A stretch of 64,000 nucleotides of DNA from Rhodohalobacter sp. 614A (GCF_021462415.1 NZ_JAKEDS010000001.1:1398273-1462272); one strand, 5' to 3'. Positions 36,727 through 46,770 are shown, counted from the stretch's first letter. Program-made: numbers and translations. Notes: a model not told the origin generated them from the letters alone.

Positions 36727-38664
36727 ATGGGTAAGATTATTGGAATTGACTTAGGTACTACAAACTCATGCGTTGCCGTAATGGAAGGTGGCGAACCTGT
36801 AGTTATCCAAAATTCTGAAGGTGGCCGGACAACCCCGTCAGTCGTTGCTTTTTCAAAAGATGGCGAACGATTGGTTGGTGCCCCCGCCAAACGGCAAGCG
36901 ATTACAAATCCCGATAAAACCGTTTCTTCCATTAAGAGATTTATGGGACGGATGTACAACGAGGTAAAAGATGAAATCGGCCAGGTTTCTTATAACGTTG
37001 TAAAATCCGATGACGATGGTACGGCACGGGTAAAAATTGACGACAGAAATTATGCTCCCCAAGAAATTTCTGCGATGGTACTGCAAAAAATGAAGCAGAC
37101 CGCAGAAGAATATCTTGGAGAGAAAGTAACGGAAGCCGTTATTACGGTTCCTGCATACTTTAATGATGCCCAGCGGAAAGCAACCCAGGAAGCCGGCAAA
37201 ATTGCAGGTCTCGAAGTAAAACGAATTATTAATGAGCCGACTGCCGCTTCTCTTGCATACGGACTCGACAAAAAAGATCAGGATCAAACCATCATTGTCT
37301 ATGACTTGGGTGGAGGTACATTTGATGTTTCTGTTCTTGATCTTGGTGATGGCGTATTTGAAGTGAAATCCTCCTCCGGTGATACTCACCTCGGTGGTGA
37401 CGACTTCGACCAAAGAATTATTAATTTCCTGGCCGATGAGTTCAAGAAAGATGAAGGCATTGATCTGAGAAAAGATCCGATGGCCATGCAGCGATTGAAA
37501 GATGCAGCCGAGAAAGCCAAGATTGAGCTTTCAAGTTCACAAAAAACCAACGTAAACCTGCCGTTTATTACGGCTACGGATTCTGGACCGAAACACTTGA
37601 ATATCGACCTCACCCGATCCAAGTTTGAGCAGTTGGTGGATGATCTTGTGAAGAAAACCATCACTCCGTGTGAAAAAGCGATTAAAGACGCCGGAATTTC
37701 CAAGAATGAGATTGACCAAGTAATCCTTGTGGGTGGTTCTACCCGAATTCCGAAAATCCAGGAAGTTGTTAAAGAATTCTTCGGAAAAGATCCGAGTAAA
37801 GGTGTGAACCCGGATGAGGTTGTGGCCGTCGGTGCTGCAATCCAGGGTGGTGTGATGAGCGGAGACGTTGAAGACGTTGTACTGCTGGACGTTACGCCGT
37901 TGACTCTCGGTATCGAAACGTTGGGAGGCGTAATGACCAAACTTATTGAAGGTAACACGACGATCCCAACGAGCAAGAAGGAAACTTTCTCAACCGCCGC
38001 CGATAGCCAGACGAGTGTGGAAATTCATGTTCTTCAGGGTGAACGGGCCAAAGCCCAGGATAACCGAACTCTTGGCCGGTTCCATCTGGATGGAATTCCA
38101 CCGGCACCCCGTGGCGTACCACAAATTGAAGTAACCTTCGATATTGACGCAAACGGTGTTCTGAATGTAAGCGCCAAAGACAAGGGTACCGGAAAAGAAC
38201 AAAGCATTCGAATTGAATCTTCATCTGGCTTAAGTGATGATGAAATCGAAAAAATGCGTGATGCTGCCAAAGAGCATGCTGAAGAAGACAAGAAAATCAA
38301 AGAGAAAGTGGAAGCACTTAACAAAGCAGATTCTCTGATTTTCTCCACAAGAAAGCAGCTTAAAGAGCACGAAGATAAAATTTCTGAAGGCAGCAAGCAG
38401 AAGATCGAAGATGCATTGAACAAGCTTGAAGAAGCTCACAAGCAGGAAAATATGGATGAGATCGAACCTGCTATCGAAGAACTGAACCAGGTATGGGCAG
38501 CTGCATCTCAAGAAATCTATCAGGCTGCTGAAGCCCAGCAAGGCGCAGAAGGCGGACCATCTCAAAATGGTGCCGGCGAAAGCGAAGCATCTGCTGACGA
38601 AGGCGATGATGCTGTAGATGCTGATTTCGAAGTTGTGGATGAAGACGAAGACGAGAAAAAATAA
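36727..38664 (+). CDS. dnaK: Molecular chaperone DnaK (Hsp70)
   Basis: 645 residues, full length. The N-terminal ATPase begins [22 protein letters not shown], with [12 protein letters not shown] and [23 protein letters not shown]. The substrate-binding domain (from about 390: [29 protein letters not shown]) and lid follow, and the C-terminus is acidic (ending [11 protein letters not shown]). Folds nascent and damaged proteins with DnaJ and GrpE; these partners are not in the window. It lies after the hsp20 gene and before a strong terminator. Confidence 0.98.
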   Translation: MGKIIGIDLGTTNSCVAVMEGGEPVVIQNSEGGRTTPSVVAFSKDGERLVGAPAKRQAITNPDKTVSSIKRFMGRMYNEVKDEIGQVSYNVVKSDDDGTARVKIDDRNYAPQEISAMVLQKMKQTAEEYLGEKVTEAVITVPAYFNDAQRKATQEAGKIAGLEVKRIINEPTAASLAYGLDKKDQDQTIIVYDLGGGTFDVSVLDLGDGVFEVKSSSGDTHLGGDDFDQRIINFLADEFKKDEGIDLRKDPMAMQRLKDAAEKAKIELSSSQKTNVNLPFITATDSGPKHLNIDLTRSKFEQLVDDLVKKTITPCEKAIKDAGISKNEIDQVILVGGSTRIPKIQEVVKEFFGKDPSKGVNPDEVVAVGAAIQGGVMSGDVEDVVLLDVTPLTLGIETLGGVMTKLIEGNTTIPTSKKETFSTAADSQTSVEIHVLQGERAKAQDNRTLGRFHLDGIPPAPRGVPQIEVTFDIDANGVLNVSAKDKGTGKEQSIRIESSSGLSDDEIEKMRDAAKEHAEEDKKIKEKVEALNKADSLIFSTRKQLKEHEDKISEGSKQKIEDALNKLEEAHKQENMDEIEPAIEELNQVWAAASQEIYQAAEAQQGAEGGPSQNGAGESEASADEGDDAVDADFEVVDEDEDEKK

Positions 38665-38687
38665 ATATTGAATTCGTTGAATAATTC

Positions 38688-38720
38688 GAAGCCCTCCGTT
38701 TTTTAAACGGAGGGCTTTTG
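38688..38720 (+). terminator. Intrinsic terminator of dnaK
   Basis: Arms AAGCCCTCCGTTT and AAACGGAGGGCTT form a stable stem 24 bases after the dnaK stop, followed by TTTTG and further T-rich sequence. Confidence 0.9.
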
Positions 38721-38783
38721 TATTTTAAAGCTCCGCAGAAAAAATTGTATCTTTATGTTTTTTAAGTTTATCGTTCGCACATC

Positions 38784-40361
38784 GTGAGCTTTACCATCCA
38801 AAAAACGGATTACTTAATTGTCGGTAGCGGAGTTGCCGGCCTGAATGCAGCACTTGAAGCAGCTAAATACGGAGAGGTGCTTCTTGTTACCAAAACCTCG
38901 TTGGATGAAAGCAGCAGTTACTGGGCTCAAGGTGGTGTTGCAGCGGTTCTGGAGGGATCCGATTCCTACGAAAATCATATAAAAGATACACTTGAGGCAG
39001 GCAGAGGTTACTGCAATCCGAAAGCGGTTGAAATTCTGGTAAAAGAAGGATCCGATCGAATCAAGGAATTAATAGATGACGGAATGCCTTTCGAGAGGAA
39101 GAATGGACGTCTGAATCTTGGCATGGAAGGTGGTCATTCGAATCGAAGAATTTTGCATGCCAACGGCGCGGCTACCGGTAAAGCACTGGTTGATTTTCTG
39201 ATTTCGCGAATCAGGGAAACGGATCGGATTACCATTGCCGAAAATGTTTTTGTTTATGACCTGATCAGTGAAAATAGCCGATGTTTTGGCGCTCAGGCCT
39301 ACCTCTATAAAGAGAACAAAACAGTTCAAATTCAAAGCAAGGCAACGATACTGGCCACCGGCGGTTACTCTGGATTGTACACACGAACGACGAATCCTCA
39401 CACATCCACCGGCGACGGTCTGTGGCTGGCTTTAAATCACGGAGCGATACTTAAAGATTTAGAGTTTATCCAATTTCATCCTACCGTTTATACCGATTCT
39501 AAGGGCGATGGATTCCTGCTAAGTGAAGCACTTCGGGGAGAAGGGGCAAGGTTGTTCAATCTTAAATGTGACCGTTTTATGGAGAAATATACCGACATGG
39601 AATTATCACCCAGGGATGTGGTTTCCAGGGAAATTTTTAAACAGATTTCCAATCAGGAAGAGAATTTCGTCTACCTTGATTTCAGACATCTGAATACCGA
39701 CAAGATCAAGAAGCGTTTTCCCGGTTTAATGCGCCGTATTGAAGAGCAGGGAATTGATATCAGTAAACAGGGAATTCCGGTTGCGCCGGCAGCTCATTAT
39801 TGCATTGGTGGTATTGAAACCGATCTGGATGGACAGACTAATATTGAAGGACTTTATGCATGCGGCGAAGTTGCCGTAACGGGTGTCCACGGAGCAAACC
39901 GCCTCGCCAGCAATTCGCTTTTGGAATGTCTGGTTTTTAGTAAACGGGCGGTTGAGCACGCCATTAAATTGCCGGCCCGTTCCCATATGATTGGAATGAC
40001 GCTTAAACCGTTTACATTGTCGCACGATCTGGAAGAGCCATTTATGGTGCAGAAAAAAACAGTGACTTCTTTACTGAACCGGTTTGCCGGAATTGAGCGG
40101 GATGACGCAGGCCTGCACCAGGCGCTGAATCAAATTGATAGCGAACTGAAATCTCCTCTTTATAACCAAGGGAATGAATATTTCTTTTTACGGATGAAAG
40201 AGATGGTGAATATCGCGGAACTTATTATTGTAGGAGCACTTCATCGGAAAGAAAGTCGTGGTGTACATTTCAGAATAGATTTCCCCGGACCGGATGATTC
40301 CCAAAAAGAACCCATGCGATTTTATAAAAACCGTTTCAATAAGATTCAGGCTGTATCATGA
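38784..40361 (+). CDS. nadB: L-aspartate oxidase
   Basis: 525 residues from GTG 38784. FAD-dependent; oxidises aspartate to iminoaspartate, the first step of de novo NAD synthesis. The dinucleotide motif is YLIVGSGVAGLNAALEAA; HANGAATGKALVDFL, TRTTNPHTSTGDGLWLALNHGA, EFIQFHPTVYTDSKGDGFLLSEALRGEGA and HYCIGGIETDLDGQTNIEGLYACGEVAVTGVHGANRLASNSLLE are typical of the flavoprotein family. Its end overlaps nadC by 4 bases (ATGA). The first of three contiguous nad genes. Confidence 0.95.
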   Translation: MSFTIQKTDYLIVGSGVAGLNAALEAAKYGEVLLVTKTSLDESSSYWAQGGVAAVLEGSDSYENHIKDTLEAGRGYCNPKAVEILVKEGSDRIKELIDDGMPFERKNGRLNLGMEGGHSNRRILHANGAATGKALVDFLISRIRETDRITIAENVFVYDLISENSRCFGAQAYLYKENKTVQIQSKATILATGGYSGLYTRTTNPHTSTGDGLWLALNHGAILKDLEFIQFHPTVYTDSKGDGFLLSEALRGEGARLFNLKCDRFMEKYTDMELSPRDVVSREIFKQISNQEENFVYLDFRHLNTDKIKKRFPGLMRRIEEQGIDISKQGIPVAPAAHYCIGGIETDLDGQTNIEGLYACGEVAVTGVHGANRLASNSLLECLVFSKRAVEHAIKLPARSHMIGMTLKPFTLSHDLEEPFMVQKKTVTSLLNRFAGIERDDAGLHQALNQIDSELKSPLYNQGNEYFFLRMKEMVNIAELIIVGALHRKESRGVHFRIDFPGPDDSQKEPMRFYKNRFNKIQAVS

Positions 40362-41212
40362 TTTTTCCTGAGGTTTCAAATCAAAAATGGCTGGATGATC
40401 TTATTGATGTAGCTCTGGCTGAAGATATCGGCGGCGGTGATGTGACAACTGAAGCAGTAATTGATGATCAAAAAAAAACCAAAGCAGTTTGGGTTGCCAA
40501 ACAAGCCGGAATTATTGCCGGGTTACAAATTGCACAACGGGTTTTTGAGAAACTGGATGAAAATATTGAGTGGCATCCTTTTTTTAATGGTGGCGATGAA
40601 GTGAGAACCGGAGAGACGGTTGTTGAATTTTCAGGAAACTGTCGTGCTGTATTGATTGCCGAGCGGACAGCACTTAATTTTGCACAGCGGATGTCAGGCA
40701 TTGCCACAAAAACAAATGAAATTGTTCGCGAACTGAAAGGATTTCCCGCCAAGATTTTAGACACCCGAAAAACTGTGCCGGGACTCAGAAAGCTCGATAA
40801 AATTGCTGTTAAAGCCGGAGGTGGCGTTAATCACCGAATGGGACTTTACGATTTGGCTATGATCAAAGATAATCATATCCAGGCAGCTGGAAGTATTTCC
40901 AAAGCTGTAGAGCGTGTCCGGGCCAAAAATCCGGACATAAGAATTGAAGTAGAAACCACGAATCTCGAAGAAGTGGATGAAGCATTGAAATCCGGCGCTG
41001 ATATAATTATGCTCGATAATATGAGCGTTGAAATGATGACAAAAGCAGTTGAACGAATCGGAACGCGGGCTGAAACAGAAGCTTCCGGGAATATCACCTC
41101 CAAAACCATTCGTGAAGTGGCCGGAACCGGAGTCAATTTTATTTCGGTTGGGGCGTTAACTCATTCGGTTCAGGCTTTTGACATCAGCCAGCGAATCAAA
41201 GAAATTTTTTAA
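40358..41212 (+). CDS. nadC: Quinolinate phosphoribosyltransferase (nicotinate-nucleotide pyrophosphorylase)
   Basis: 284 residues. Converts quinolinate and PRPP to nicotinate mononucleotide. Motifs: LAEDIGGGDVTTEAV, AERTALNFAQRMSGIAT, LDTRKTVPGLRKLDKIAVKAGGGVNHRMGLYDLAMIKDNH (substrate and PRPP binding), EVETTNLEEVDEAL and ADIIMLDNMS. Overlaps nadB and is followed 14 bases later by nadA, so the three steps are made together. Confidence 0.96.
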   Translation: MIFPEVSNQKWLDDLIDVALAEDIGGGDVTTEAVIDDQKKTKAVWVAKQAGIIAGLQIAQRVFEKLDENIEWHPFFNGGDEVRTGETVVEFSGNCRAVLIAERTALNFAQRMSGIATKTNEIVRELKGFPAKILDTRKTVPGLRKLDKIAVKAGGGVNHRMGLYDLAMIKDNHIQAAGSISKAVERVRAKNPDIRIEVETTNLEEVDEALKSGADIIMLDNMSVEMMTKAVERIGTRAETEASGNITSKTIREVAGTGVNFISVGALTHSVQAFDISQRIKEIF

Positions 41213-41226
41213 TCATATTCAGACCC

Positions 41227-42177
41227 ATGGAAACAGTAGTAAATGAAGATTTAGCAACAGAAGTTCTTGAGTTGAAACGGCAAAAAAATGCGGTGATTTT
41301 GGCTCACAATTATCAAATCCCTGAAATTCAGGATATTGCGGATTATGTGGGAGATTCACTCGGTTTATCTCGTCAGGCGGCCAAAGCGGATGAAGACATA
41401 ATCGTTTTTTGCGGCGTACATTTTATGGCCGAAACAGCATCGATCATTTCACCCCATAAAACCGTTTTGATTCCCGATCTGGATGCCGGCTGTTCGTTGG
41501 CAGACAGCATCACCGCCGGGCAACTCAAAGAGTGGAAAGCTCAGCACCCGGGAGCAGTCGTGGTTTCTTATGTGAACACCACTGCGGCAGTTAAAGCCGA
41601 AAGCGATTATTGCTGTACATCATCCAATGCGGTGGGGATTGTTGAATCAATTCCAGAAGACAAAGAAATTTTGTTTTTACCGGACAAGTTTTTGGGAGCT
41701 TACGTGGAAATGATGACCGGCCGTGATTTGAACATTTGGCAGGGTGCATGCCACGTTCATGAAAAAATCGGAGAACTGAACCTGGCTGAAAAACAGAAAG
41801 AACATCCGGATGCCGAGTTCCTGATTCATCCCGAGTGCGGTTGCTCAACATCATGCATGATGAAATCAGCTATGTACTTTGACTGCAAAGACGGCCATGT
41901 ACACTCAACAAGTGGAATGCTGCAGCGGGCAAAAGAATCGGATGCGGAGGAATTTGTAGTTGCAACAGAAACGGGCATTCTTCACCGGATGCGGAAAGAT
42001 AGCCCCGAGAAAAAATTCTATGCCGCCAGCGAAGATTCCGTGTGCGATTATATGAAAATGATTACGCTCGAAAACCTCCGGGATGCCCTTAAATTCAATC
42101 AGTATGAAGTGAAAGTGCCGTTCGAATTGGCTGAGAGAGCCAAAGTGCCAATCGACCGAATGCTTCAAATAGGTTAG
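41227..42177 (+). CDS. nadA: Quinolinate synthase
   Basis: 316 residues. Condenses iminoaspartate with dihydroxyacetone phosphate to quinolinate using a [4Fe-4S] cluster. VILAHNYQIPEIQDIADYVGDSLGLSRQAAK is the N-terminal signature; VFCGVHFMAETASII holds the first region; three cluster cysteines are expected among DAGCSLADS, WQGACHVHE and HPECGCSTSCMM. Completes the nadB-nadC-nadA operon. Confidence 0.96.
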   Translation: METVVNEDLATEVLELKRQKNAVILAHNYQIPEIQDIADYVGDSLGLSRQAAKADEDIIVFCGVHFMAETASIISPHKTVLIPDLDAGCSLADSITAGQLKEWKAQHPGAVVVSYVNTTAAVKAESDYCCTSSNAVGIVESIPEDKEILFLPDKFLGAYVEMMTGRDLNIWQGACHVHEKIGELNLAEKQKEHPDAEFLIHPECGCSTSCMMKSAMYFDCKDGHVHSTSGMLQRAKESDAEEFVVATETGILHRMRKDSPEKKFYAASEDSVCDYMKMITLENLRDALKFNQYEVKVPFELAERAKVPIDRMLQIG

Positions 42178-42207
42178 TAATACGAGATTGATATTGGATG
42201 ATTTTAC

Positions 42208-42235
42208 TCGTTCCGCAGTTCCTGCTTCGGAACGA
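42208..42235. repeat. Hairpin downstream of nadA
   Basis: Perfect 8-bp arms TCGTTCCG and CGGAACGA around 12 nt, itself able to form GCAG/CTGC. It begins 31 bases after the nadA stop. No T run follows directly, but a second short hairpin and TTTT lie about 25 bases on. It could be a weak terminator or a dispersed palindrome. Confidence 0.45.
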
Positions 42236-42353
42236 CAAATTGAAGTTTCGCTTCTTTTAAAATGTTAATCACTGATCGAAAGCAGAGCGTCAGAGAATGC
42301 GGTCCGGAAAGAAGATATTCGGATCAAGAAAAATAGTAGGATAAAGACAGAAT

Positions 42354-43346
42354 ATGACTGTTTTAGGCATCGAATCTTCATGTGATGAAACGGCTGCGGC
42401 CGTTTGGTCGGATGGCTCCATTCTATCGAATATAATTGCCTCTCAGGCCATCCATGAACAATTCGGTGGAGTGGTTCCGGAGCTTGCTTCGCGCGCGCAT
42501 CATAAAACCATTTGGAAGACGGTTAACCAGGCCTTGGAAGAAGCGCAGGTTTCTTTGGATGAAATTGATGCCATCGCGGTAGCACAAGGTCCCGGTTTGA
42601 TGGGGTCTTTATTGGTTGGCCTGAGTTTTGCCAAGGGATTATCCATCTCTCAGGAGAAACCGATTATAGGCGTCAATCATATCGATGCGCACATGTATGC
42701 CAACTTTATTGAACACGAAGAAGTATATCCCTTTCTTGCACTCATTGTATCGGGTGGACACACGAGATTGGTACATGTTGATAAACTATTCTCTCACAAT
42801 GTCTTGGGGAAAACCCGGGATGATGCCGCCGGTGAGGCTTTTGACAAGATAGGTAAACTGTTGAACCTGGATTATCCGGCTGGCCCGGTTATCGATAAAC
42901 TCTCAAAAAAAGGAGATCCCGGTTTTCACGATTTTCCGCGATCTATGATTAACAAAGGTCTCGATTTTAGTTTCTCAGGATTGAAAACGAGCGTGCTCTA
43001 CTACACACAAGAGAAAGGGGATGCGTTTGTTCAGGAACACTTGAATGACATCTGTGCAAGTGTTTCGGGTGCCATTACGGATGTGCTCCAGGTAAAGCTG
43101 AAAAGAGGGGTAAAAAAAACCGGGGTAAAAAATATAATGTTGGCAGGCGGTGTATCAGCTAATTCAATGTTAAGAGATAAAGTGGGAATGATGGCGCAAA
43201 AAATGGGACTAAACCTCATGATTCCTTCCAGTCAATATTGCACCGATAATGCCGCAATGATTGCCGTCACAGGTGCGTTAAAAGCAAGAGAAGGGCATTA
43301 CGACGATTTGCATATCAAGCCATTTGCAAGGTTACAGGAGAGTTAA
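42354..43346 (+). CDS. tsaD: tRNA threonylcarbamoyltransferase TsaD
   Basis: 330 residues. ASKHA-fold enzyme that transfers the threonylcarbamoyl group from TC-AMP to A37 of ANN-reading tRNAs, together with TsaB and TsaE; tsaE is at 11.8 kb here. VLGIESSCDETAAAV at the N-terminus, VPELASRAHHKTIW, AQGPGLMGSLLVGLSFAKGL, the metal ligands H109 and H113 in NHIDAHMYA, and GGVSANSMLRD are all conserved. It starts about 180 bases after nadA. Confidence 0.97.
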   Translation: MTVLGIESSCDETAAAVWSDGSILSNIIASQAIHEQFGGVVPELASRAHHKTIWKTVNQALEEAQVSLDEIDAIAVAQGPGLMGSLLVGLSFAKGLSISQEKPIIGVNHIDAHMYANFIEHEEVYPFLALIVSGGHTRLVHVDKLFSHNVLGKTRDDAAGEAFDKIGKLLNLDYPAGPVIDKLSKKGDPGFHDFPRSMINKGLDFSFSGLKTSVLYYTQEKGDAFVQEHLNDICASVSGAITDVLQVKLKRGVKKTGVKNIMLAGGVSANSMLRDKVGMMAQKMGLNLMIPSSQYCTDNAAMIAVTGALKAREGHYDDLHIKPFARLQES

Positions 43347-43397
43347 ATCGGAAAATGGATCAGAGCGAGGGAGTGCAACGGCTGCTGCAATCTTCTA

Positions 43398-43444
43398 ACG
43401 AGCGTCTGGAGATTACTTAACTCTGTTCGAAATGACAGAATCAC
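43398..43444. repeat. Possible degenerate copy of a dispersed intergenic repeat
   Basis: The segment ending TCGAAATGACAGAATCAC resembles the 'TCGnAATGACA' ends common to interspersed elements of this phylum, and its GTTCGAAATGACA shares the TCGAAATG core seen in the repeats at 59.7 and 60.3 kb. It is a weak similarity judged by eye. Confidence 0.35.
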
Positions 43445-43616
43445 ATCCAAAAACAAAAGACAAAACTTGAAAAAAGGATTTGAAAAAACGCGTATACTAC
43501 TTATTTAACGGTTTTTGCAAAATATTCGAATTTTAGACTTCCTTTTTATCATATTTTAAAAATGAGAACTTCGTTTATAAAAAAGGAGTTTAATAATAAA
43601 TGAGGTAGATTTTTGA

Positions 43617-45869
43617 GTGCCTATGGCAAATGTGGATACAGACATTCGCAATCAGGTTGACCATTACGAGCTCGACAAGAAACAAATGAGCGGGTTGCGG
43701 GGATTGTTGCGTCTCTGTCACACCCATTTGGATGAGACGGACGATGATTTGATTACCCGGGCATTCAAGCTTTGCTGCAAATCACACGAGAATGTAAAAA
43801 GAGCATCCGGGGAGCCCTACTACGAACATCCGCTTGAGGTTGCTAAAATCATGGCGGAGGAATTTAATATTGATGATATCTCCGTTGCAGCTTCTCTTTT
43901 GCATGATACGGTTGAAGATACCAGCGTTACGCTGGATGAAATAGAAGAACTTTTCGGCACAACGGTTAAGCATATTATTGACGGTCTCACAAAGATTACC
44001 GGCGTTTTTGAAAACCGGGATACCAAGCAGGCAGAAACCTTTATGAAGCTGCTCCTGTCGATGGCCGAAGATATTCGTGTGGTTCTGATCAAGTTTGCGG
44101 ATCGCCTGCACAATATGCGTACCATCCAGCATTTGCCAAAGCAGAAGCAGCTCAACAAGGCCACAGAGACGATTGAATTGTATGCACCGCTCGCGCATCG
44201 GTTTGGGCTTTTTAAGATCAAAAATGAGTTTGAGGATCTATGTTTTAAAGTCATTGATCCGAATTCATACAAATATCTGGTAAGAAAGCTCAGGGAGAAG
44301 CGTGAAGCAAGAGAGGCATTTATTGAAGAATTCATGCAGCCGATCAAAGGCGAGCTGGATAAACAGAAATTTAAATTCGAAATAAAGGGGCGACCAAAGC
44401 ACATCTACTCGATCTACCGAAAAATGCAGACGCAGCAAAAGCCATTTGAGGAGATCTATGACTTGTTCGCCATCCGTATAATCCTTGAAGATCCACACAC
44501 AAAAGAAGACTGCTGGAGAGTCTATTCCATCATCACCGATTGGTATACGCCCATTCCCAAACGGTTTCGTGATTTTATTTCCGTCCCCAAAGCCAATGGT
44601 TATCAATCGCTTCACACAACGGTAATTACAAAACAGGGACGTAAAGTAGAAGTTCAGATCCGAACCCGGAAGATGGATTATATTGCTGAACAGGGACTTG
44701 CCGCACACTGGAAGTATAAAGAAGGAAGCAGCGGGGGAAGTAATGAACTCGACAAATTCGTGAATTGGGTGCGAGATGTTCTCGAGACACCACGGCCTGA
44801 CGCCGCTACGGAATTTGTAAAAGATTTCCAGCTGAATTTGTACCAGGATGAAATCTATGTGTTTACTCCACAGGGGGAACTGAAGACCCTGCCGAATGGT
44901 GCTTCCTGTATTGACTTTGCATTCGAAATTCACAGTGAGATTGGTGAACGTGCGGTTTCTGCAAAAGTGAATGGAAAAATGGCTCCGCTACGCCAGAAGT
45001 TGAAAATTGGTGACCAAGTTGAAATCATAACCGGAAACAGAATCAATCTGAATGCTGATTGGATGGAGGATGTGGTAACACACAAAGCCAAGGCTCGTAT
45101 CCGCCAGTTTATCAAACAAAAAGAGAGGAAAGTTGCCAACGAGGGAAGGGAAGCCTGGGAAAAGCGGGCTTCTCGCGGAAAAGTTGAAATTTCTGACCAG
45201 GAGCTCACAAAAGTTGCCAAGCGCTTTAAGTTCAGCGATGCCCAGGACATGTTTTATGAAATAGGTTCCGGCGCGTTTGAGGTAAATGAATTGTTCAAGA
45301 TCGTCAAGCAGCTTAAAAGCAAAGGCAGGTTGGATGACGAGTCGGAGGATCAGCAAAAGAAACTCTCGGATGAAGATATTTCAGAAGAGTATTTTACTAC
45401 AGCCCGCTCTGTGGGCGATGGTAAAGCACTTTTGGTTGAAGGTGAACTGAGCAACGTTAAATATTCATATGCGAACTGCTGCAATCCCATTCCGGGAGAT
45501 AACGTGATTGGTTTCATCAGCCGGAATGGTGATGTAAAAATTCACAGGTCTAATTGTAAAAATGCCCATCACCTGATACGTACCGACAGTGAACGAATTG
45601 TGGATGTTTCCTGGGCAAGAAATATTGACGAACAATTTTTGGGCGCTATAAAAGTTGTAGGAGAGGACAGGGTTGGATTGGTCAATGATTTAACTGAGGT
45701 ACTCTCAAAGTCCATGCAAACAAATATGAAGAGTATCAATGTGAGCAGTGAGGGCGGTATGTTTGAAGGAATCATTACAGCTCATGTTAATGACCTGAAA
45801 CACCTCGAAAAAATTATCAGGAAACTTGAAAAAGTTGAGGGAATTAAAACCGTTCTCCGGTATGAGTAA
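43617..45869 (+). CDS. rsh: Bifunctional (p)ppGpp synthetase/hydrolase (RelA/SpoT homologue)
   Basis: 750 residues from GTG 43617 (ATG 43623 is an alternative). The HD hydrolase domain is intact (YEHPLEVAKIMAEE; SLLHDTVEDT with H96/D97), so it should degrade (p)ppGpp. The synthetase domain (about 230-345) includes KGRPKHIYSIYRKMQ and DLFAIRIILE and FRDFISVPKANGYQSLHTTVI. TGS (about 400-460, YVFTPQGELKTLPNGASCIDFAFEIHSEIG) and a C-terminal ACT domain (about 670-750) complete the long RSH form. Controls the stringent response. A strong AAGGAG lies about 28 bases before the start. Confidence 0.95.
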   Translation: MPMANVDTDIRNQVDHYELDKKQMSGLRGLLRLCHTHLDETDDDLITRAFKLCCKSHENVKRASGEPYYEHPLEVAKIMAEEFNIDDISVAASLLHDTVEDTSVTLDEIEELFGTTVKHIIDGLTKITGVFENRDTKQAETFMKLLLSMAEDIRVVLIKFADRLHNMRTIQHLPKQKQLNKATETIELYAPLAHRFGLFKIKNEFEDLCFKVIDPNSYKYLVRKLREKREAREAFIEEFMQPIKGELDKQKFKFEIKGRPKHIYSIYRKMQTQQKPFEEIYDLFAIRIILEDPHTKEDCWRVYSIITDWYTPIPKRFRDFISVPKANGYQSLHTTVITKQGRKVEVQIRTRKMDYIAEQGLAAHWKYKEGSSGGSNELDKFVNWVRDVLETPRPDAATEFVKDFQLNLYQDEIYVFTPQGELKTLPNGASCIDFAFEIHSEIGERAVSAKVNGKMAPLRQKLKIGDQVEIITGNRINLNADWMEDVVTHKAKARIRQFIKQKERKVANEGREAWEKRASRGKVEISDQELTKVAKRFKFSDAQDMFYEIGSGAFEVNELFKIVKQLKSKGRLDDESEDQQKKLSDEDISEEYFTTARSVGDGKALLVEGELSNVKYSYANCCNPIPGDNVIGFISRNGDVKIHRSNCKNAHHLIRTDSERIVDVSWARNIDEQFLGAIKVVGEDRVGLVNDLTEVLSKSMQTNMKSINVSSEGGMFEGIITAHVNDLKHLEKIIRKLEKVEGIKTVLRYE

Positions 45870-45954
45870 AATTTGCTATGTATCATAGGTGCAAACACTT
45901 ATATCGCCACTACAGCAAGAAATTTCTATGGACTTACTTTAAATATTTTTATTT

Positions 45955-45980
45955 TTAACGAACGTTAAAGTGTTCGTTAA
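45955..45980. promoter_or_regulatory. Inverted repeat (possible operator) upstream of the HU/IHF gene
   Basis: Perfect 9-bp arms TTAACGAAC and GTTCGTTAA with an 8-nt spacer, 33 bases upstream of ATG 46013. No T run follows, and its position at the end of an AT-rich block fits a regulator binding site overlapping the promoter better than a terminator of the preceding gene. Confidence 0.55.
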
Positions 45981-46012
45981 TAATCAGATAGAGCGAAAAA
46001 AATAATAATAGG

Positions 46013-46336
46013 ATGGTTACTTATACAAAACGCGATATAGTACGTACAGTCGCCGATAAAATGGATGTACCCCTGAATCAAGCAGAACCATGGGTTGACA
46101 ATGTAATTGATTCTTTGAGAGACAAGATGATGGCAGCAGACCCTACTTGCAGAATTGAACTCAGAAATTTTGGTGTGTTCGAGGTGAAAGAGACGAAAGC
46201 GAAACCAAAAGCACGAAATCCAAAAACCAATGAAGTGATTTACGTTCCGGCCCACCGGAAAACGCATTTCAAACCGAGCAAGAAACTTAAGAAGTTCCTT
46301 AAAAAACCTCTCAGCGAGGTAAAAGAGGAAGATTGA
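46013..46336 (+). CDS. HU/IHF-family DNA-binding protein
   Basis: 107 residues, a little longer than HU (90). YTKRDIVRTVADKMDVPLNQAEPWVDNVIDSLRDKM is the helical dimerisation part; RIELRNFGVFEVKETKAKPKARNPKTNEVIYVPAHRKTHFKPSKKLKKFL contains the beta-arm motif GxFxxxxxxxRxxRNPxTxE and the proline region. The tail (KKPLSEVKEED) is lysine-rich then acidic. It bends DNA and organises the nucleoid. The ruvX start follows the stop with no gap. Confidence 0.92.
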   Translation: MVTYTKRDIVRTVADKMDVPLNQAEPWVDNVIDSLRDKMMAADPTCRIELRNFGVFEVKETKAKPKARNPKTNEVIYVPAHRKTHFKPSKKLKKFLKKPLSEVKEED

Positions 46337-46768
46337 TTGACGGACTTCGGTAGAGTTTTGGGTGTTGATGTTGGAAGTAAACGAGTGGGTTTGGCCAGAA
46401 CCGATCTGCTCAGAACCAATGCTAACCCTTTCGGCACCTTTGCACCGGATGAATCCATTATAGAAATTGAGCGGCAGGTGAAATCAGAAGGCCCGATCAA
46501 GGCTATTGTGGTTGGCTGGCCGCTTACTCCCCAGGGAGATCCGACAGATGCTACGGAATTGGTGGAAAACTATATTAACACCTTGAAAAACAAATTCCGT
46601 GATGTTAAAATCTATACGATGGATGAGCGTTACAGCTCCCGCCAGGCACAGAAGCTTATGGTCGATGCCGGTGTACCAAAAATGAAGCGCCGCCAAAAGG
46701 GCAGGGTTGATCAGGCGGCAGCTGCATTAATTTTACAACAGTTTTTAGAAGCATACCCCGAGATTTAA
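46337..46768 (+). CDS. ruvX: Holliday junction resolvase / 16S rRNA-processing YqgF family
   Basis: 143 residues from TTG 46337, which directly follows the HU/IHF stop codon. The RNase H-like fold is shown by VLGVDVGSKRVGLARTD with D11, VVGWPL and YTMDERYSSRQA, and GRVDQAAAALILQQFL near the end with the last acidic residue. YqgF was proposed as a Holliday junction resolvase and shown in E. coli to process 16S rRNA 5' ends. Followed 2 bases later by def. Confidence 0.93.
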   Translation: MTDFGRVLGVDVGSKRVGLARTDLLRTNANPFGTFAPDESIIEIERQVKSEGPIKAIVVGWPLTPQGDPTDATELVENYINTLKNKFRDVKIYTMDERYSSRQAQKLMVDAGVPKMKRRQKGRVDQAAAALILQQFLEAYPEI

Positions 46769-46770
46769 AA

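Noticed and set aside
37386-37976. Minus-strand frame of 196 codons inside dnaK
   Set aside because: dnaK is complete and highly conserved; the reverse frame is low-complexity Ser/Thr/Pro, typical of a shadow.
44265-44933. Minus-strand frame of 222 codons
   Set aside because: It is antisense to the well-supported RelA/SpoT homologue and shows no recognisable motif.
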